The notes under the pieces are model-generated. The model saw only the letters and a list, made by a program, of their open reading frames with translations. It made no database searches and had not been told where the DNA came from. Source: Kribbella antibiotica (lineage in GTDB: Bacteria; Actinomycetota; Actinomycetes; Propionibacteriales; Kribbellaceae). From it: a DNA stretch of 64,000 nucleotides. A program made the position numbers and the translations under genes. Numbering within the stretch: position 1 is the stretch's first letter; each line of letters starts with the position of its first letter. The stretch is taken from the NCBI RefSeq assembly GCF_004349055.1, contig NZ_SMKX01000022.1, forward strand, positions 22,137 through 86,136, read 5' to 3'. Of the stretch, positions 1 to 10,443 are shown one piece after another.

Positions 1-7
1 GCCGACC

Positions 8-871
8 ATGTCGATCGACGCGTTGCTGGCCTTCATACCCCTTGCCATCATCATCGTGACCCTCGGGTTGGGGATGTCGCTGACCGTTGCCGACTTCACC
101 CGGGTCGCGCAGGCACCGCGAGTGGTGCTGCTGGCGCTGGCGATCCAGGTACTGGTGATGCCGGCGCTGTGTTTCGGGCTGGTGTCGGCGCTCGGGATGG
201 CGCCCGAGCTGGCCGTCGGGATGATGCTGATCGTGGCGGCCCCCGGGGGGACCACGGCGAACTTCTTCAGCCATCTCGCCGGTGGCGACGTCGCGCTGAA
301 CGTGACGCTGACGGCCGTGAACTCGGTGCTGTCTGTGGTCACGCTGCCGATCGTGGTGAACCTGTCGCTCGCGTACTTCCTCGGCGACGGCCAGATCGGC
401 CTGCAGGCCGGCAAGGTCGCGCAGGTGTTCGCGCTGGTGCTGGTGCCGATCGGTCTCGGGATGTTGTTGCGCCGGGTGCGGCCCGTACTGGCGCTACGCA
501 TGGTGGCGCCGGTGAAGATCGCGGCGGCCGTGCTGCTGTTGCTGCTGATCGGCCTCGCGATCTACGGCGACCGCGCCAACGCCGCGGACAACCTGGCCCA
601 GGCGGGCTGGGCCACGCTCGCGCTCAGCTCGCTGAGTCTCGCGATCGGGTACGTCGTACCGCGGCTGGCCCGTATGGAGCGTACCCAAGCCATCGCGTGC
701 TCCATGGAGATAGGCATCCACAACGTACCGCTGGCCCTGGCGATCGCGTTGAGCCCGTCATTGCTGGGAAATGCCAGAATCGCCGTACCGGTAGGTGTCT
801 ACGGCTCGGTCATGTTCATCACGGCAGGCCTGGCGACAGTTCTCCATACGCGTCGGCGGCGCTTAGCCTGA
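8..871 (+). CDS. Bile acid:sodium symporter (BASS) family transporter
   Basis: Integral membrane protein of 287 residues that is hydrophobic from end to end, with roughly nine to ten predicted helices. The segment around residues 75-90 (AAPGGTTANFFSHLAGGD) is the conserved polar stretch of the BASS/SBF family, which imports organic anions with sodium. The length is slightly short of the usual 300-330 residues but the fold looks complete. ATG at 8 is the only start visible because the window begins just upstream, so a slightly earlier start cannot be excluded. The substrate cannot be told from sequence. A hairpin follows the stop codon. Confidence 0.85.
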   Translation: MSIDALLAFIPLAIIIVTLGLGMSLTVADFTRVAQAPRVVLLALAIQVLVMPALCFGLVSALGMAPELAVGMMLIVAAPGGTTANFFSHLAGGDVALNVTLTAVNSVLSVVTLPIVVNLSLAYFLGDGQIGLQAGKVAQVFALVLVPIGLGMLLRRVRPVLALRMVAPVKIAAAVLLLLLIGLAIYGDRANAADNLAQAGWATLALSSLSLAIGYVVPRLARMERTQAIACSMEIGIHNVPLALAIALSPSLLGNARIAVPVGVYGSVMFITAGLATVLHTRRRRLA

Positions 872-885
872 CCTGAGAGTGGGGT

Positions 886-910
886 CGCCCGGCGACTCGT
901 TCGCCGGGCG
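886..910 (+). terminator. Hairpin after the BASS gene
   Basis: Perfect 10-bp inverted repeat (CGCCCGGCGA / TCGCCGGGCG) with a 5-nt loop, 15 nt after the stop codon of the transporter gene. There is no clear T-run, which is common for actinobacterial terminators. Confidence 0.6.
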
Positions 911-935
911 GGATGCTGCAATCGTGGCGGAGTGA

Positions 936-1040
936 TTGTTCGGGGGACCCTGCCTGAACTTCGGCTGTATCCCGTCGAAGACGCGGGCAACGATTATGTT
1001 GCCGCCAGCAACCAGTACGGCGATGTTGCGTACGGCTGGG
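936..1040 (+). pseudogene. Remnant of a flavin-dependent disulfide reductase (mercuric/mycothione reductase type)
   Basis: In one frame the bases encode GGPCLNFGCIPSKT, almost exactly the redox-active CxxxxC signature of pyridine-nucleotide-disulfide oxidoreductases (usually GGTCLNVGCIPSK). The two cysteine codons are at 951 and 966. The FAD-binding beta-alpha-beta motif that should precede it is absent, and what follows does not extend into a recognisable FAD/NAD(P) domain. This is therefore a decayed fragment of about 20 recognisable codons. The exact limits are approximate. It sits between the BASS terminator and the convergent SulP gene. Confidence 0.6.
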
Positions 1041-1134
1041 CGATGGAGGAAACCACCGGCTCTGCAAGCCGCGTCGCACGCGACGGCAATCTGCATGCAG
1101 AACGCAAGAGGAGCACGTTTGTTGCCGGTGGGCG

Positions 1135-2859
1135 TCATGAATTGCGGCTTGCTGTGGCGGTGTCAGGTTCGGCCGTCGGGGGGTGCAGGACGCCGGTGCT
1201 GAACAGGTGGGCGCGGGCGGCGTGGATGGCGTCGGGGGTGTTGGGGAAGACCTGTCCGGCAGCGTGCAGTTGGGTGATGACGGCGAGCGCGGCCAGTGGC
1301 CGGTTGTGGTCGGGGCGGATGCCGGAGATGAGGACGGTCATGCCGCGGTGCTGGAGTTTCTGGATGGCGTCTTTGAGGACGAGGGCGCCGCTGGCGTCGA
1401 TCGCGCTGACAGCTGACATCCGAAGGATGACCACGGAGACGGTGGCGACCTCGGACAGTTCGAGCAGGAAGTGGTGAGCGGCGAAGAGCAGCGGGCCATC
1501 GATGCGGTAGGCAACGATGTGCTGGTCCAGCAGGGCTCGTTCTTCGGCGGTGTGGTTGCCAGGCAGGTCGGGATGGAGCGGCATCTGGCGCAGTGTGGCG
1601 CTGCGCGCGACCGCTCGAAGCGCAAGCGCTCCGGCCACGATCAGGCCCAGGATGACGGCCTTGACCAGGTCGAGGGCCAAGGTGGCGATCGCGGTCAGGG
1701 CCAAGACGATGGCGTCGGAGCGGGTGGCGCGAGCCATCGCCCGCACGGAGCCGACCTCGACCATCCGAACGGCTGTGGCCAGCAGTACACCGGCCAAGGC
1801 GGCGACAGGGATCCGCTCGACCAGGGGTGCAGCGGTGTAGATGATCGCTGCGAGGACTGCGGCGTGGATCAGTGCGGCCAGGCGTGAACCGGCCCCGGAC
1901 CGGACGTTGACCGCGGTCCGGGCGATCGCGCCGGTGGCCGGTACACCGCCGAACATCGGTACGACGAGGTTGGCGATCCCTTGGCCGAACAGTTCACGGT
2001 CGGGGTCGTGGCGGTGGTTGACCCCCATGCCGTCGGCGACTGCTGCCGACAGCAACGATTCCAGTGCTGCCAGCGCTGCGACGGCAAGGGCCGCTCCGGC
2101 CAGCGACGACAGCGCTGAAAGGTCGATGAATGACAGTGACGGGGCAGTGAGTCCGGAGGGCAGCGATCCGATCCGGGCGATGTCGAGGCCGGCCAGCTCG
2201 GTCGCTACGGTCGCAGCGATGACCGCGAGGATGGAGAACGGGACGGCTGGGCGGAGTCTTCCACCTACGAGGATGGCCACCGCGACGAGTGCTGTGGTTC
2301 CGGCCGCGGCCCAGTGCGGGTGCGTCGCGAAGGCTGCCACGGAACGGGCGGCGACAACGGCGACCTGATCACCGTCAGGTGGGTGGACACCGAGGGCGGC
2401 AGGTATCTGCTGCAGTCCGATGACGGCAGCGATCCCGAGGGTGAACCCTTCGACGACGGGGGCGGGCACGAACGCCATGTAGCGGCCTGCTTTGGCGATG
2501 GCCAGGCCGATGAGGATCAGCCCGGCCATCAGCCCGACGGTCAGCACACCTGCCGCACCGTGGGCGTGCACGATCGGCACCAGTACGACGGTCATCGCGC
2601 CGGTCGGTCCGGAGACCTGCAGGCTCGAGCCACCGAAGGCCGCAGCCAGCGCTCCGGCGATTACTGCTGTGGTGAGCCCGGCAGCGGCGCCCAGGCCGGA
2701 CGAGATGCCGAACCCCAAGGCAAGTGGCAACGCGACGATCGCGACAGTCAGCCCGGCGATCAGATCGCGGCGGGGCTGACGCAGCATCGCCGCCAGGTCG
2801 TCGCGGGCAGGAAGCAGCGACTGTGCCCGTTGCCGGACCCACGACGAGGAACGCCTCAT
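1135..2859 (-). CDS. SulP/SLC26 family anion permease with C-terminal STAS domain
   Basis: A 574-residue inner-membrane anion transporter. The N-terminal cytoplasmic stretch leads into the SulP core (DLIAGLTVAIVALPLALGFG, then the GPTGAMTV segment). About ten to twelve hydrophobic helices run to around residue 420. A cytoplasmic STAS domain occupies roughly residues 435-550 (DASGALVLKDAI is the typical anti-sigma-antagonist-like helix start). The family moves sulfate, bicarbonate or other anions. It is last in a three-gene operon: the ATG overlaps the stop of the ArsR-type regulator by four bases, so the regulator probably controls its own transporter. Substrate is not determinable here. Confidence 0.9.
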   Translation of the reverse strand: MRRSSSWVRQRAQSLLPARDDLAAMLRQPRRDLIAGLTVAIVALPLALGFGISSGLGAAAGLTTAVIAGALAAAFGGSSLQVSGPTGAMTVVLVPIVHAHGAAGVLTVGLMAGLILIGLAIAKAGRYMAFVPAPVVEGFTLGIAAVIGLQQIPAALGVHPPDGDQVAVVAARSVAAFATHPHWAAAGTTALVAVAILVGGRLRPAVPFSILAVIAATVATELAGLDIARIGSLPSGLTAPSLSFIDLSALSSLAGAALAVAALAALESLLSAAVADGMGVNHRHDPDRELFGQGIANLVVPMFGGVPATGAIARTAVNVRSGAGSRLAALIHAAVLAAIIYTAAPLVERIPVAALAGVLLATAVRMVEVGSVRAMARATRSDAIVLALTAIATLALDLVKAVILGLIVAGALALRAVARSATLRQMPLHPDLPGNHTAEERALLDQHIVAYRIDGPLLFAAHHFLLELSEVATVSVVILRMSAVSAIDASGALVLKDAIQKLQHRGMTVLISGIRPDHNRPLAALAVITQLHAAGQVFPNTPDAIHAARAHLFSTGVLHPPTAEPDTATASRNS

Positions 2860-3205
2860 CGAGTGGTGGTCTCGGCCCCGCGCAGCTCGGCGAGCAACTC
2901 ACCTTGGGTCGTGATCAAGGTCGTCAGGATCCGGCGAGCGGTGCGCAGCAACTCGGCGACGTCATCACTGGCGATCTCGTAGACCACGCTCGATCCGTCC
3001 CGCCGGGACACGACGATGCCGTGCCGGCGCAGCACGGCGAGCTGCTGCGACAAGCTCGACGGCTCGATCGCGATATCGGCCAGCAGATCACGCACGGGCC
3101 GCGGACCGTCCTGCAGCAGCTCCAGCACCCGGATCCGCACCGGGTGACCGAGCATCCTGAAGAATTCAGCCTTGGCCTGGTACAGCGGAACCATCGCCGC
3201 GCCAC

Positions 3206-3209
<4 letters not shown>
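2856..3209 (-). CDS. ArsR/SmtB-like winged-helix transcriptional regulator
   Basis: A 117-residue single-domain winged-helix repressor. The segment at about residues 15-35 (FFRMLGHPVRIRVLELL) and the recognition helix near 50-65 (SSLSQQLAVLRRHGIV) are typical of the ArsR family, as is the wing after it (RRDGSSVVYEI). The ELCVCDL metal-binding helix of classical arsenic/zinc sensors is missing, so the inducer need not be a metal. It is coupled to genes on both sides by four-base overlaps, in an operon with a small protein and a SulP permease. Autoregulation through the palindromes upstream at 3450-3470 is likely but inferred. Confidence 0.87.
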
Positions 3210-4318
<1,109 letters not shown>

Positions 4319-4335
4319 GGAAAGTCGAGCGGCTC

Positions 4336-4349
4336 GGGACCAAAGACCC
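4336..4349. promoter_or_regulatory. DosR-like box between two convergent genes
   Basis: GGGACCAAAGACCC fits the symmetric consensus GGGACTWWAGTCCC at 12 of 14 positions. It lies 18 bp after the chimeric pseudogene and 113 bp after the end of cydC, so no gene start is nearby on either strand. It may be an orphan site left by a deletion, which would agree with the chimeric gene next to it. Confidence 0.4.
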
Positions 4350-4461
4350 TGGCGCCCGGTCAAGCGGCGGCCCTTCTCCGCGTGTCCACCACTGCCGTCC
4401 ATCGGACGTCAGCCGCCCAGTCGACCGCGCGCAGCTGCCAATGCCAGGCGCGCCAATTGAG

Positions 4462-6165
4462 CTAGGACCGAGCAGGTGATCTGGTGCGAGCCGAAGGCAG
4501 GATGTCGGCGGGGTGGCCACGGCGGCTCACCTCGCCGTGCCCGAGGACAATCACCTCGTCCAGGTCCTCCAGACCGTCCAGGCGGTGGGTGACCAGCAGG
4601 GTGGCCCGGCCGCGGGTGGCGGTCAGGATGTCTCGGGTCAGTTCGGCGGCGGTTGGTTCGTCCAGGTGAGCTGTCGGCTCGTCGAGGAGAAGGATCGCCG
4701 GGTCAGCGAGGAGAGCGCGGGCCAGGGCGAGCCGTTGGCGCTCGCCGCCGGAGAGTTGGACAGCGCGTTCGCCAACGGTGGTGTCGAGTCCGCTGGGTTG
4801 CCGGCTGACCCAGGCCTCGAGCCGGGCCTGGCGGAGGGCATTCATCAGTTCCCCTGTGGTGGCGTCGGGTTTGCCGACGAGCAGGTTGTTGCGGATGGTG
4901 GTGTCGAAGAGGTGATCGTCCTGGGCGCAGACGACGACTTGCCGCCGGAAGCTGTCCTCGTCGAGCTCGCCCAGCGGGACTCCGCCGTAGGTGACGGAGC
5001 CGCGCTCGGTCGCCAGGAAGCCCGCGAGTGCCGCGACCAGGGTGCTCTTGCCGGCGCCGCTCGCGCCGACCACTGCGATCCTGCGACCGGGAGCGAGCCG
5101 CAGGGTGACGTCGCGCAAGGTGGGGTGGGCAGATCCCGGCCAGCGGGCATCCGCGCCGAGAATTGTCAGCGTGTGCCCGCTGACGGCCTTGTTGCCCCAG
5201 GCAACTGATGGATGGGGCAGGTCTTCCAGTGCGCGGAGCCGGTCGACGGCTCGGAGCCCACGCACGAGATGCTGAGCGGCCGCAGGCAGCGTAGTGGTCA
5301 GCTCGAAGGCAGCCAGTGGCGTCAGTGCGAGTACGGCGAGCAGTACGCCGGACAACTGTCCTTCGCGGACGGCCTGGATCCCGACCAGCAGTTCGCCGAC
5401 CACGGTGAACGCCAGTGCGGCGCCACCGATGGCGACACCCAGGCCTGCGCCTGCCGCGGACTTGCGGCTCAAGGAAGTCAGCATGCGGTCGCGGCCGGCG
5501 ATCCGGGCGAGAGCGGCCGGAGCGGCTCCGTAGGCGATCAGGTCGGCGGACCCTGTGAGTAGTTCGTGGACCGGATCGGTCAGGGCAGCCTTAGCCGGTG
5601 CCAGTCTGCGCTCAGCTCGGCCCGCGACCAACAGGCTGCCCGCAGGAGCAGCCAAACCCGCAACCAGCAGCCCGGCCAACAGCACCAGGCCTGCAGCCGG
5701 CAACAGCGCGCCGAGCATCACCACGGTTGCGGTACCTGTGATCAAGGCGATCGCGATGGGCAGCACAGCGCGAACCAGGAGGTCCTGCACGGCCTCGACA
5801 TCGCCGACGAGGCTGGCCAGGACGTCGCCGGAGCGGAGCTTGCCGAGTCCGGCCGGTGCGGCTCGGTCGAGGTCGAGCCACGCCTGCACCCGGGTCCTGG
5901 CCAGCACGCGGAAGGCGGCATCGTGACCGACCAGGCGTTCGGCGTACCGGATGACGCCGCGGCCGATACCGAAGGCGCGGACGGCGACGATGGCGACCGT
6001 GAGGTAGAGAACGGGTGGCTGCTGAGCCGCCCGCGAGATCAGCCAGCCGGAGGTCGCCATCAGACCGATGGAGCAGCTGAGGGCCAGCGATCCCAGCGCG
6101 GCGGCCGCCAGCAGCCGCCACGCCTCGGGCCGCGCGATCCTCAGCAGCCATCGTGCCGAGGTCAT
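4462..6165 (-). CDS. cydC: Cytochrome bd biogenesis ABC transporter, subunit CydC
   Basis: A 567-residue half-transporter: an N-terminal six-helix export domain followed by a C-terminal ATPase domain with Walker A GASGAGKST, signature LSGGERQR and Walker B ILLLDEP. Together with CydD it forms the heterodimer that exports cysteine/glutathione-type thiols, which is needed to assemble heme in cytochrome bd oxidase. I start it at the ATG at 6165, whose ATGA overlaps the cydD stop, rather than at the 14-residue upstream extension. Last gene of cydABDC. Confidence 0.9.
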   Translation of the reverse strand: MTSARWLLRIARPEAWRLLAAAALGSLALSCSIGLMATSGWLISRAAQQPPVLYLTVAIVAVRAFGIGRGVIRYAERLVGHDAAFRVLARTRVQAWLDLDRAAPAGLGKLRSGDVLASLVGDVEAVQDLLVRAVLPIAIALITGTATVVMLGALLPAAGLVLLAGLLVAGLAAPAGSLLVAGRAERRLAPAKAALTDPVHELLTGSADLIAYGAAPAALARIAGRDRMLTSLSRKSAAGAGLGVAIGGAALAFTVVGELLVGIQAVREGQLSGVLLAVLALTPLAAFELTTTLPAAAQHLVRGLRAVDRLRALEDLPHPSVAWGNKAVSGHTLTILGADARWPGSAHPTLRDVTLRLAPGRRIAVVGASGAGKSTLVAALAGFLATERGSVTYGGVPLGELDEDSFRRQVVVCAQDDHLFDTTIRNNLLVGKPDATTGELMNALRQARLEAWVSRQPSGLDTTVGERAVQLSGGERQRLALARALLADPAILLLDEPTAHLDEPTAAELTRDILTATRGRATLLVTHRLDGLEDLDEVIVLGHGEVSRRGHPADILPSARTRSPARS

Positions 6166-7787
6166 ACAGCTACCGCCGCCGGCGCAAGCTCGACCACTTG
6201 GTCGCACAGGCCAAGAAGCGCTGGACGATGCGTCACCAGTACGACGGTGCGGCCGGCGAATGCGGCCGGAAGGGTGTTGAGCAGCTCCCCTTCGGTATCG
6301 GGGTCGACGCCTTCGGTCGGCTCGTCGAGCAGCAGCAGGGGAGCGTCCAGCAGTAGCGCCCTGGCCAAGGCGACTCGCCGACGTTGCCCTGCCGAGAGAC
6401 CGTTGCCCCGCTCACCGATCACCTGCTCCAGCGGTACGTCGACCCTTGCTGCGCCGGCTGCTCGCCGTACGGCGAACTCAGCGGCGGCCGGGCGTCCGAG
6501 CCGAATGTTCTCGAAGACCGTACCGGCGAACAGCATGGGGTCCTGGCCAAGCCAGGCGATCTGCGACCGCCAGTCGTCCAGGTCGGCCGTCGCGAGGTCG
6601 ATGCCGTCGACAACTACCTGTCCGGCGTCCGGCCGGGTGAAGCCCAGCAGCACGGCGAGCAGAGTGGACTTGCCGGAGCCGCTGGGCCCCACGACTCCGG
6701 TTACCCGCCCGGGTGGAATCGTCAGGCAGAGTCCGTCGAGCGCGGGGCTGTCACGGTCGGGACTCGCCACCATCACGTGCTCGAGCTCGATGGTCCGGTT
6801 CGCCTTGAGGAGCGCGGTACCAGTCGCCGGGATTTCCCTGTCGAGCACTGTGAAGACCTGCTCGGCAGCGCCAAGGCCCTCGGCGCTGGCGTGGTAATGC
6901 GCACCGAGCAGGCGCAGCGGCAGGTACGCCTCGGGTGCCAGGATCAGAACCAGCAGAGCTGTTTGGAGATCGAGCCGGCCGTCGACGAGCCGCAGGCCCA
7001 CTGAGACGGCCACGAGCGCGACAGACAGCGTTGCGAGCAACTCCAGCACCAGGGACGACAGGAAGGCGATCCGCAGCGAGGCCAAGGTGGCCTTGCGCTG
7101 CTTGGCGGCGAGCTTTTCGACAGTGGCAACTTGCACTCTTGAGCGGCCGAAGGACTTCAAAGTGCCGAGCCCGGACAGCACGTCCAGGAAGTGGTGAGCG
7201 AGGAGCTGGAGGGAAGCCCACTGCCTTGCCATCAGTTGCTTGGTGGTCAGGCCGACCAGGATCATGAAGAGCGGGATCAGCGGCAGCGTGACGAGCACGA
7301 TCGTCGCGCTGAGCCAGTCCGCCGCGAACATCCGGCCGGCCACGATCAGCGGCACGAAGCACACCAGCACGAGTTGCGGCAGATAGCGGGCGAAGTAGTC
7401 GTCAAGGGCATCGATCCCGCGGGTGGCCAGGGTGGTCAGCTCACCGCTACGCTCCCCGGTCAGCCAGCGCGGACCGAGCCGCACCACCTGATGGAGCAGC
7501 CGCATCCGCAGCTCCGACTTCACCGCCGCCGACGCGTGGTGAGCGATCACTTCGGCGACCCAAGCCAGTAAAGCGCGTCCAGCCAGAGCGATCGCCAGGA
7601 GCGCGAGCTGCCCGCTGAGGTCGTCCAGCCCTGCGCCGTGGAGGAAGGCGTCGGTGATGATGGTTGCCAGCAACCAGGCCTGGGCGAGGATCGCCACCGC
7701 CTGACCTGCCCCGATCAGTACCGACAGCGCGAGGAAGACCCGGGTGGCCTTCGCGTAGCGCAGCAGCCGGGGGTCGACGGCGGGCAT
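6162..7787 (-). CDS. cydD: Cytochrome bd biogenesis ABC transporter, subunit CydD
   Basis: A 541-residue half-transporter. The N-terminal half holds the transmembrane helices, including the LTGERSGELTTLATRGIDALDD segment typical of CydD coupling loops. The C-terminal half is an ABC ATPase with Walker A GPSGSGKST, an LSAGQRRR signature (a variant of LSGGQ) and LLLLDEPTEG. It partners with CydC in the cytoplasmic membrane. The ATG shares one base with the cydB stop (TGATG) and the 3' end overlaps cydC, so translation of the operon is coupled. Confidence 0.9.
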   Translation of the reverse strand: MPAVDPRLLRYAKATRVFLALSVLIGAGQAVAILAQAWLLATIITDAFLHGAGLDDLSGQLALLAIALAGRALLAWVAEVIAHHASAAVKSELRMRLLHQVVRLGPRWLTGERSGELTTLATRGIDALDDYFARYLPQLVLVCFVPLIVAGRMFAADWLSATIVLVTLPLIPLFMILVGLTTKQLMARQWASLQLLAHHFLDVLSGLGTLKSFGRSRVQVATVEKLAAKQRKATLASLRIAFLSSLVLELLATLSVALVAVSVGLRLVDGRLDLQTALLVLILAPEAYLPLRLLGAHYHASAEGLGAAEQVFTVLDREIPATGTALLKANRTIELEHVMVASPDRDSPALDGLCLTIPPGRVTGVVGPSGSGKSTLLAVLLGFTRPDAGQVVVDGIDLATADLDDWRSQIAWLGQDPMLFAGTVFENIRLGRPAAAEFAVRRAAGAARVDVPLEQVIGERGNGLSAGQRRRVALARALLLDAPLLLLDEPTEGVDPDTEGELLNTLPAAFAGRTVVLVTHRPALLGLCDQVVELAPAAVAV

Positions 7788-8803
7788 CAGCTGGCGACCT
7801 TCTGTACCGGGGTGGGGAAGTCAGTGCGGCCGAGCCGGGCGCGAAACACCCAGTAGGTGTAGCCCTGGTACAGCACCACGAGCGGGGTGAAGATGACCGC
7901 GACCCAGGTCATGATCTTCAGCGTGTACGGCGTCGATGCCGCGTTGAGCGTGGTCAGGCTGAACGCGGGGTCGGTGGTCGACGGCAACACATTCGGGTAG
8001 AGCGTCGTGAACAGGGTTGCGGAAGCCAGTGCGATGGTGGCGGCAGTGCCGAGGAACGCCCACCCTTCCCGGCCGAGCCTGGATGCGATCAGCCCACCGA
8101 TCAGGCAGAGTGCAGCGGCCACCGCGAGGGCCCAGGTGATCCAGGAGCCATCGAGGGTCTGCGTCCAGCCGAGGAATCCCGCGGCTGCGACGACGCTTGC
8201 GATGCCGAGTGGCGGCACCACCTTGAGCGCCCGGTCGTGTACGTCGCCGTGAGTCTTCAGCGCGAGGAAGACCGCGCCGTGCAGGGCGAAGAGCAGCAGT
8301 GTGGTGAGTCCGCCGAGCAGGGCGTAGGGGTTGAGCAGGGTGAAGAAAGACCCGGCGAACTCGTGGTCGGCGCCCATTGGGACACCGCGCACGATGTTCG
8401 CCAGCGCGACACCCCAGAGCAGCGCTGGTACGGCGCTGCCGCCGACGATGACCAGATCCCAGCGACGGTGCCAGGTGGCGTCGTCGATCTTGCCGCGGTA
8501 CTCGAGTGCGATGCCGCGGAGAATGAGTGCCACCAGAATGATCAGCAGCGCAAGGTAGAAGCCGGAGAACAACGTCGCGTACCAGAACGGGAAGGCCGCG
8601 AAGGTCGCGCCGCCCGCGACCAGCAACCAGACCTCGTTGCCGTCCCAGACCGGGCCGATGGTTCGTAATGTGACCTTGCGGTCGATGGCGTCGCGGCCCA
8701 CGATCGGCAGCAGCATGCCGACGCCGAAGTCGAAGCCTTCGAGGACGAGGTAGCCGGTCCAGAGGACGGCGATGAGCAGGAACCAGATATCAGTGAGTGC
8801 CAT
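7787..8803 (-). CDS. cydB: Cytochrome bd ubiquinol/menaquinol oxidase subunit II
   Basis: A 338-residue membrane subunit, usual for the family. The start (WFLLIAVLWTGYLVLEGFDFGVGML) is the classic CydB N-terminus, and the GPVWDGNEVWLL motif follows near residue 50. It pairs with CydA in the high-affinity oxygen reductase used at low oxygen or when cytochrome c oxidase is inhibited. The ribosome site GAGGAAG overlaps the end of cydA. Position between a divergent promoter with a weak DosR-like site and the cydDC exporter suggests low-oxygen control. Confidence 0.95.
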   Translation of the reverse strand: MALTDIWFLLIAVLWTGYLVLEGFDFGVGMLLPIVGRDAIDRKVTLRTIGPVWDGNEVWLLVAGGATFAAFPFWYATLFSGFYLALLIILVALILRGIALEYRGKIDDATWHRRWDLVIVGGSAVPALLWGVALANIVRGVPMGADHEFAGSFFTLLNPYALLGGLTTLLLFALHGAVFLALKTHGDVHDRALKVVPPLGIASVVAAAGFLGWTQTLDGSWITWALAVAAALCLIGGLIASRLGREGWAFLGTAATIALASATLFTTLYPNVLPSTTDPAFSLTTLNAASTPYTLKIMTWVAVIFTPLVVLYQGYTYWVFRARLGRTDFPTPVQKVAS

Positions 8804-8814
8804 CGGTGGCTTCC

Positions 8815-10206
8815 TCAGTACAGGAAGGCCGGCTCAGCGGCCTCCGGGTCGGACGAGTCGGCCTCGGCGGGAACCTCACGGGCGAAGCGGAGCAGGAGGA
8901 ACACCTCGACCACCGCCAGTACGCCGTACAGGAGGGTGAGGACGATCAGCGAGGTGAGGACGCTGCCGGCGCCCACGCTGGGGGAGACGCCGTCGCGGGT
9001 CTGCATCAGACCGAAGACGATCCAGGGCTGGCGGCCCATCTCGGTGAAGATCCAGCCGAAGCTGTTGCCGACCAGGGGGAGCAGCGGGACGGCAAGGGCC
9101 GCGCGGATGAGCCACTTGGTTGCGCGCGGTCGCGGCCTGCGGAGGCGCCAGAGTGCGAGCAGGGCGATAGCCGCCGCCAGAACACCCGAAAGAATCATGA
9201 ACCGGAAGCTCCAGTAGGTCAGCGGCACGTTCGGCGTGTAGGTCCCTGGGCCGAACCGCTGCTCGTACGCCTGCTGCAGATCGTTGATGCCTTCGACCTG
9301 GCCGGTGGTGGTGCCGGTCGCCAGGAAGGACAGCCCGTGCGGGACCTTGAGCGACCAGATCTCCTTGCTGCCGTCGAGTGAGCCGATCGTCAGGATCGAG
9401 AAGGGCGCCGGCGCGGACGTCTCGTAGAGCGCCTCCGCTGCGGCCATCTTCATCGGCTGGGTCTCGGTCATGATCTTGGCCTGGATGTCACCGGTGATCA
9501 TCACCGCGGCCGCTGCGACGAGGGTCGTGATCGCACCCAGTTTGACGGCCGGCCGGAAGAGGTCGGTGTGCTTGCCAGGGCGACGCAGTAGGTGCCACAA
9601 GGCGATGCCCAGCATGAACGCGCCGCCGGTGAGGAAGCTGGCCGCGATCGTGTGCGGGAAGGTCACCAGCGCGACCTTGTTGGTGAGCACGGCCCCGAAG
9701 TCGTGCAGCTCAGCGCGGCCGGATGCCTGGTTGTAGGTGTAGCCGAGCGGCCACTGCATCCAGGAGTTGGCTGCCAGGATGAAGTAGGCCGACAGCTGGG
9801 TGCCGATGGCAACGAGCCAGATCGAGGCCAGGTGCACCTTCTTCGGCAGCTTGTCCCAGCCGAAGATCCACAGGCCCAGGAAGGTCGACTCCAGGAAGAA
9901 CGCGAGCAGCCCCTCGATCGCCAGCGGCGCCCCGAAGATGTCGCCGACGAACTTCGAGTAGTCGCTCCAGTTCATCCCGAACTGGAACTCCTGGACGATC
10001 CCGGTCACCACGCCGATGGCGAAGTTGATCAGGAACAGTTTCCCCCAGTACTGCGTCATCCGCCGGTACTTCGTGTTCCCGGTCCGGTACCAGGCGGTGT
10101 GCAGCCCGGCGACCAGCGCGGACAGCCCGATGGTGATCGGAACGAACAAGAAGTGGTAGACGGTGACGATCCCGAACTGCCACCGGGCAAGGTCTATGGC
10201 ATCCAT
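8815..10206 (-). CDS. cydA: Cytochrome bd oxidase subunit I
   Basis: A 463-residue catalytic subunit carrying hemes b558, b595 and d. It begins DLARWQFGIVTVYHF, where the histidine is the family's heme-binding residue near the N-terminus. The segment TFPHTIAASFLTGG and the GRQPWIV motif in the C-terminal third are also diagnostic. The quinol loop is short, as in actinobacterial and Bacillus enzymes. I start at the ATG at 10206 because family homology begins there; the 18 codons upstream are Gly/Arg-rich and look non-coding. First gene of cydABDC. Confidence 0.93.
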   Translation of the reverse strand: MDAIDLARWQFGIVTVYHFLFVPITIGLSALVAGLHTAWYRTGNTKYRRMTQYWGKLFLINFAIGVVTGIVQEFQFGMNWSDYSKFVGDIFGAPLAIEGLLAFFLESTFLGLWIFGWDKLPKKVHLASIWLVAIGTQLSAYFILAANSWMQWPLGYTYNQASGRAELHDFGAVLTNKVALVTFPHTIAASFLTGGAFMLGIALWHLLRRPGKHTDLFRPAVKLGAITTLVAAAAVMITGDIQAKIMTETQPMKMAAAEALYETSAPAPFSILTIGSLDGSKEIWSLKVPHGLSFLATGTTTGQVEGINDLQQAYEQRFGPGTYTPNVPLTYWSFRFMILSGVLAAAIALLALWRLRRPRPRATKWLIRAALAVPLLPLVGNSFGWIFTEMGRQPWIVFGLMQTRDGVSPSVGAGSVLTSLIVLTLLYGVLAVVEVFLLLRFAREVPAEADSSDPEAAEPAFLY

Positions 10207-10443
10207 GCTCCCGACCTTTCCAGCCGGCCCCCGCCGGCCCCAGAGCCGAAGGTCCCACAACCAACGGGACCCTCAGTCCGAAACGCTGTGCAACCACGGT
10301 CCGGCCACGCCGCCAGGGGTGAAGGGCCTGTCCACAGACGACGAAGGTCCTGCCGGGCTGGTGCGGTTCTGCTCTGCCGGATGGCAGTCAAAGGAGCGAC
10401 CGTCAAAGAGACAGCGACCGTCAAGCCATGGAGGAGATCGACC
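10207..10443. promoter_or_regulatory. Divergent promoter region between cydA and the alcohol dehydrogenase gene
   Basis: This 237-bp region separates two divergent genes. It holds a perfect 6-bp inverted repeat with a 9-nt spacer (GGTCCC at 10251, GGGACC at 10266). At 10338-10351 a weak DosR-like site reads AGGACCTTCGTCGT on the minus strand (8 of 12 consensus positions). Shared control of the oxidase and dehydrogenase by low oxygen is plausible but rests on weak matches. Confidence 0.35.

Noticed and set aside
10251..10271. GGTCCC / GGGACC inverted repeat as a DosR box
   Set aside because: The spacer is nine bases, not four; recorded only as an inverted repeat.
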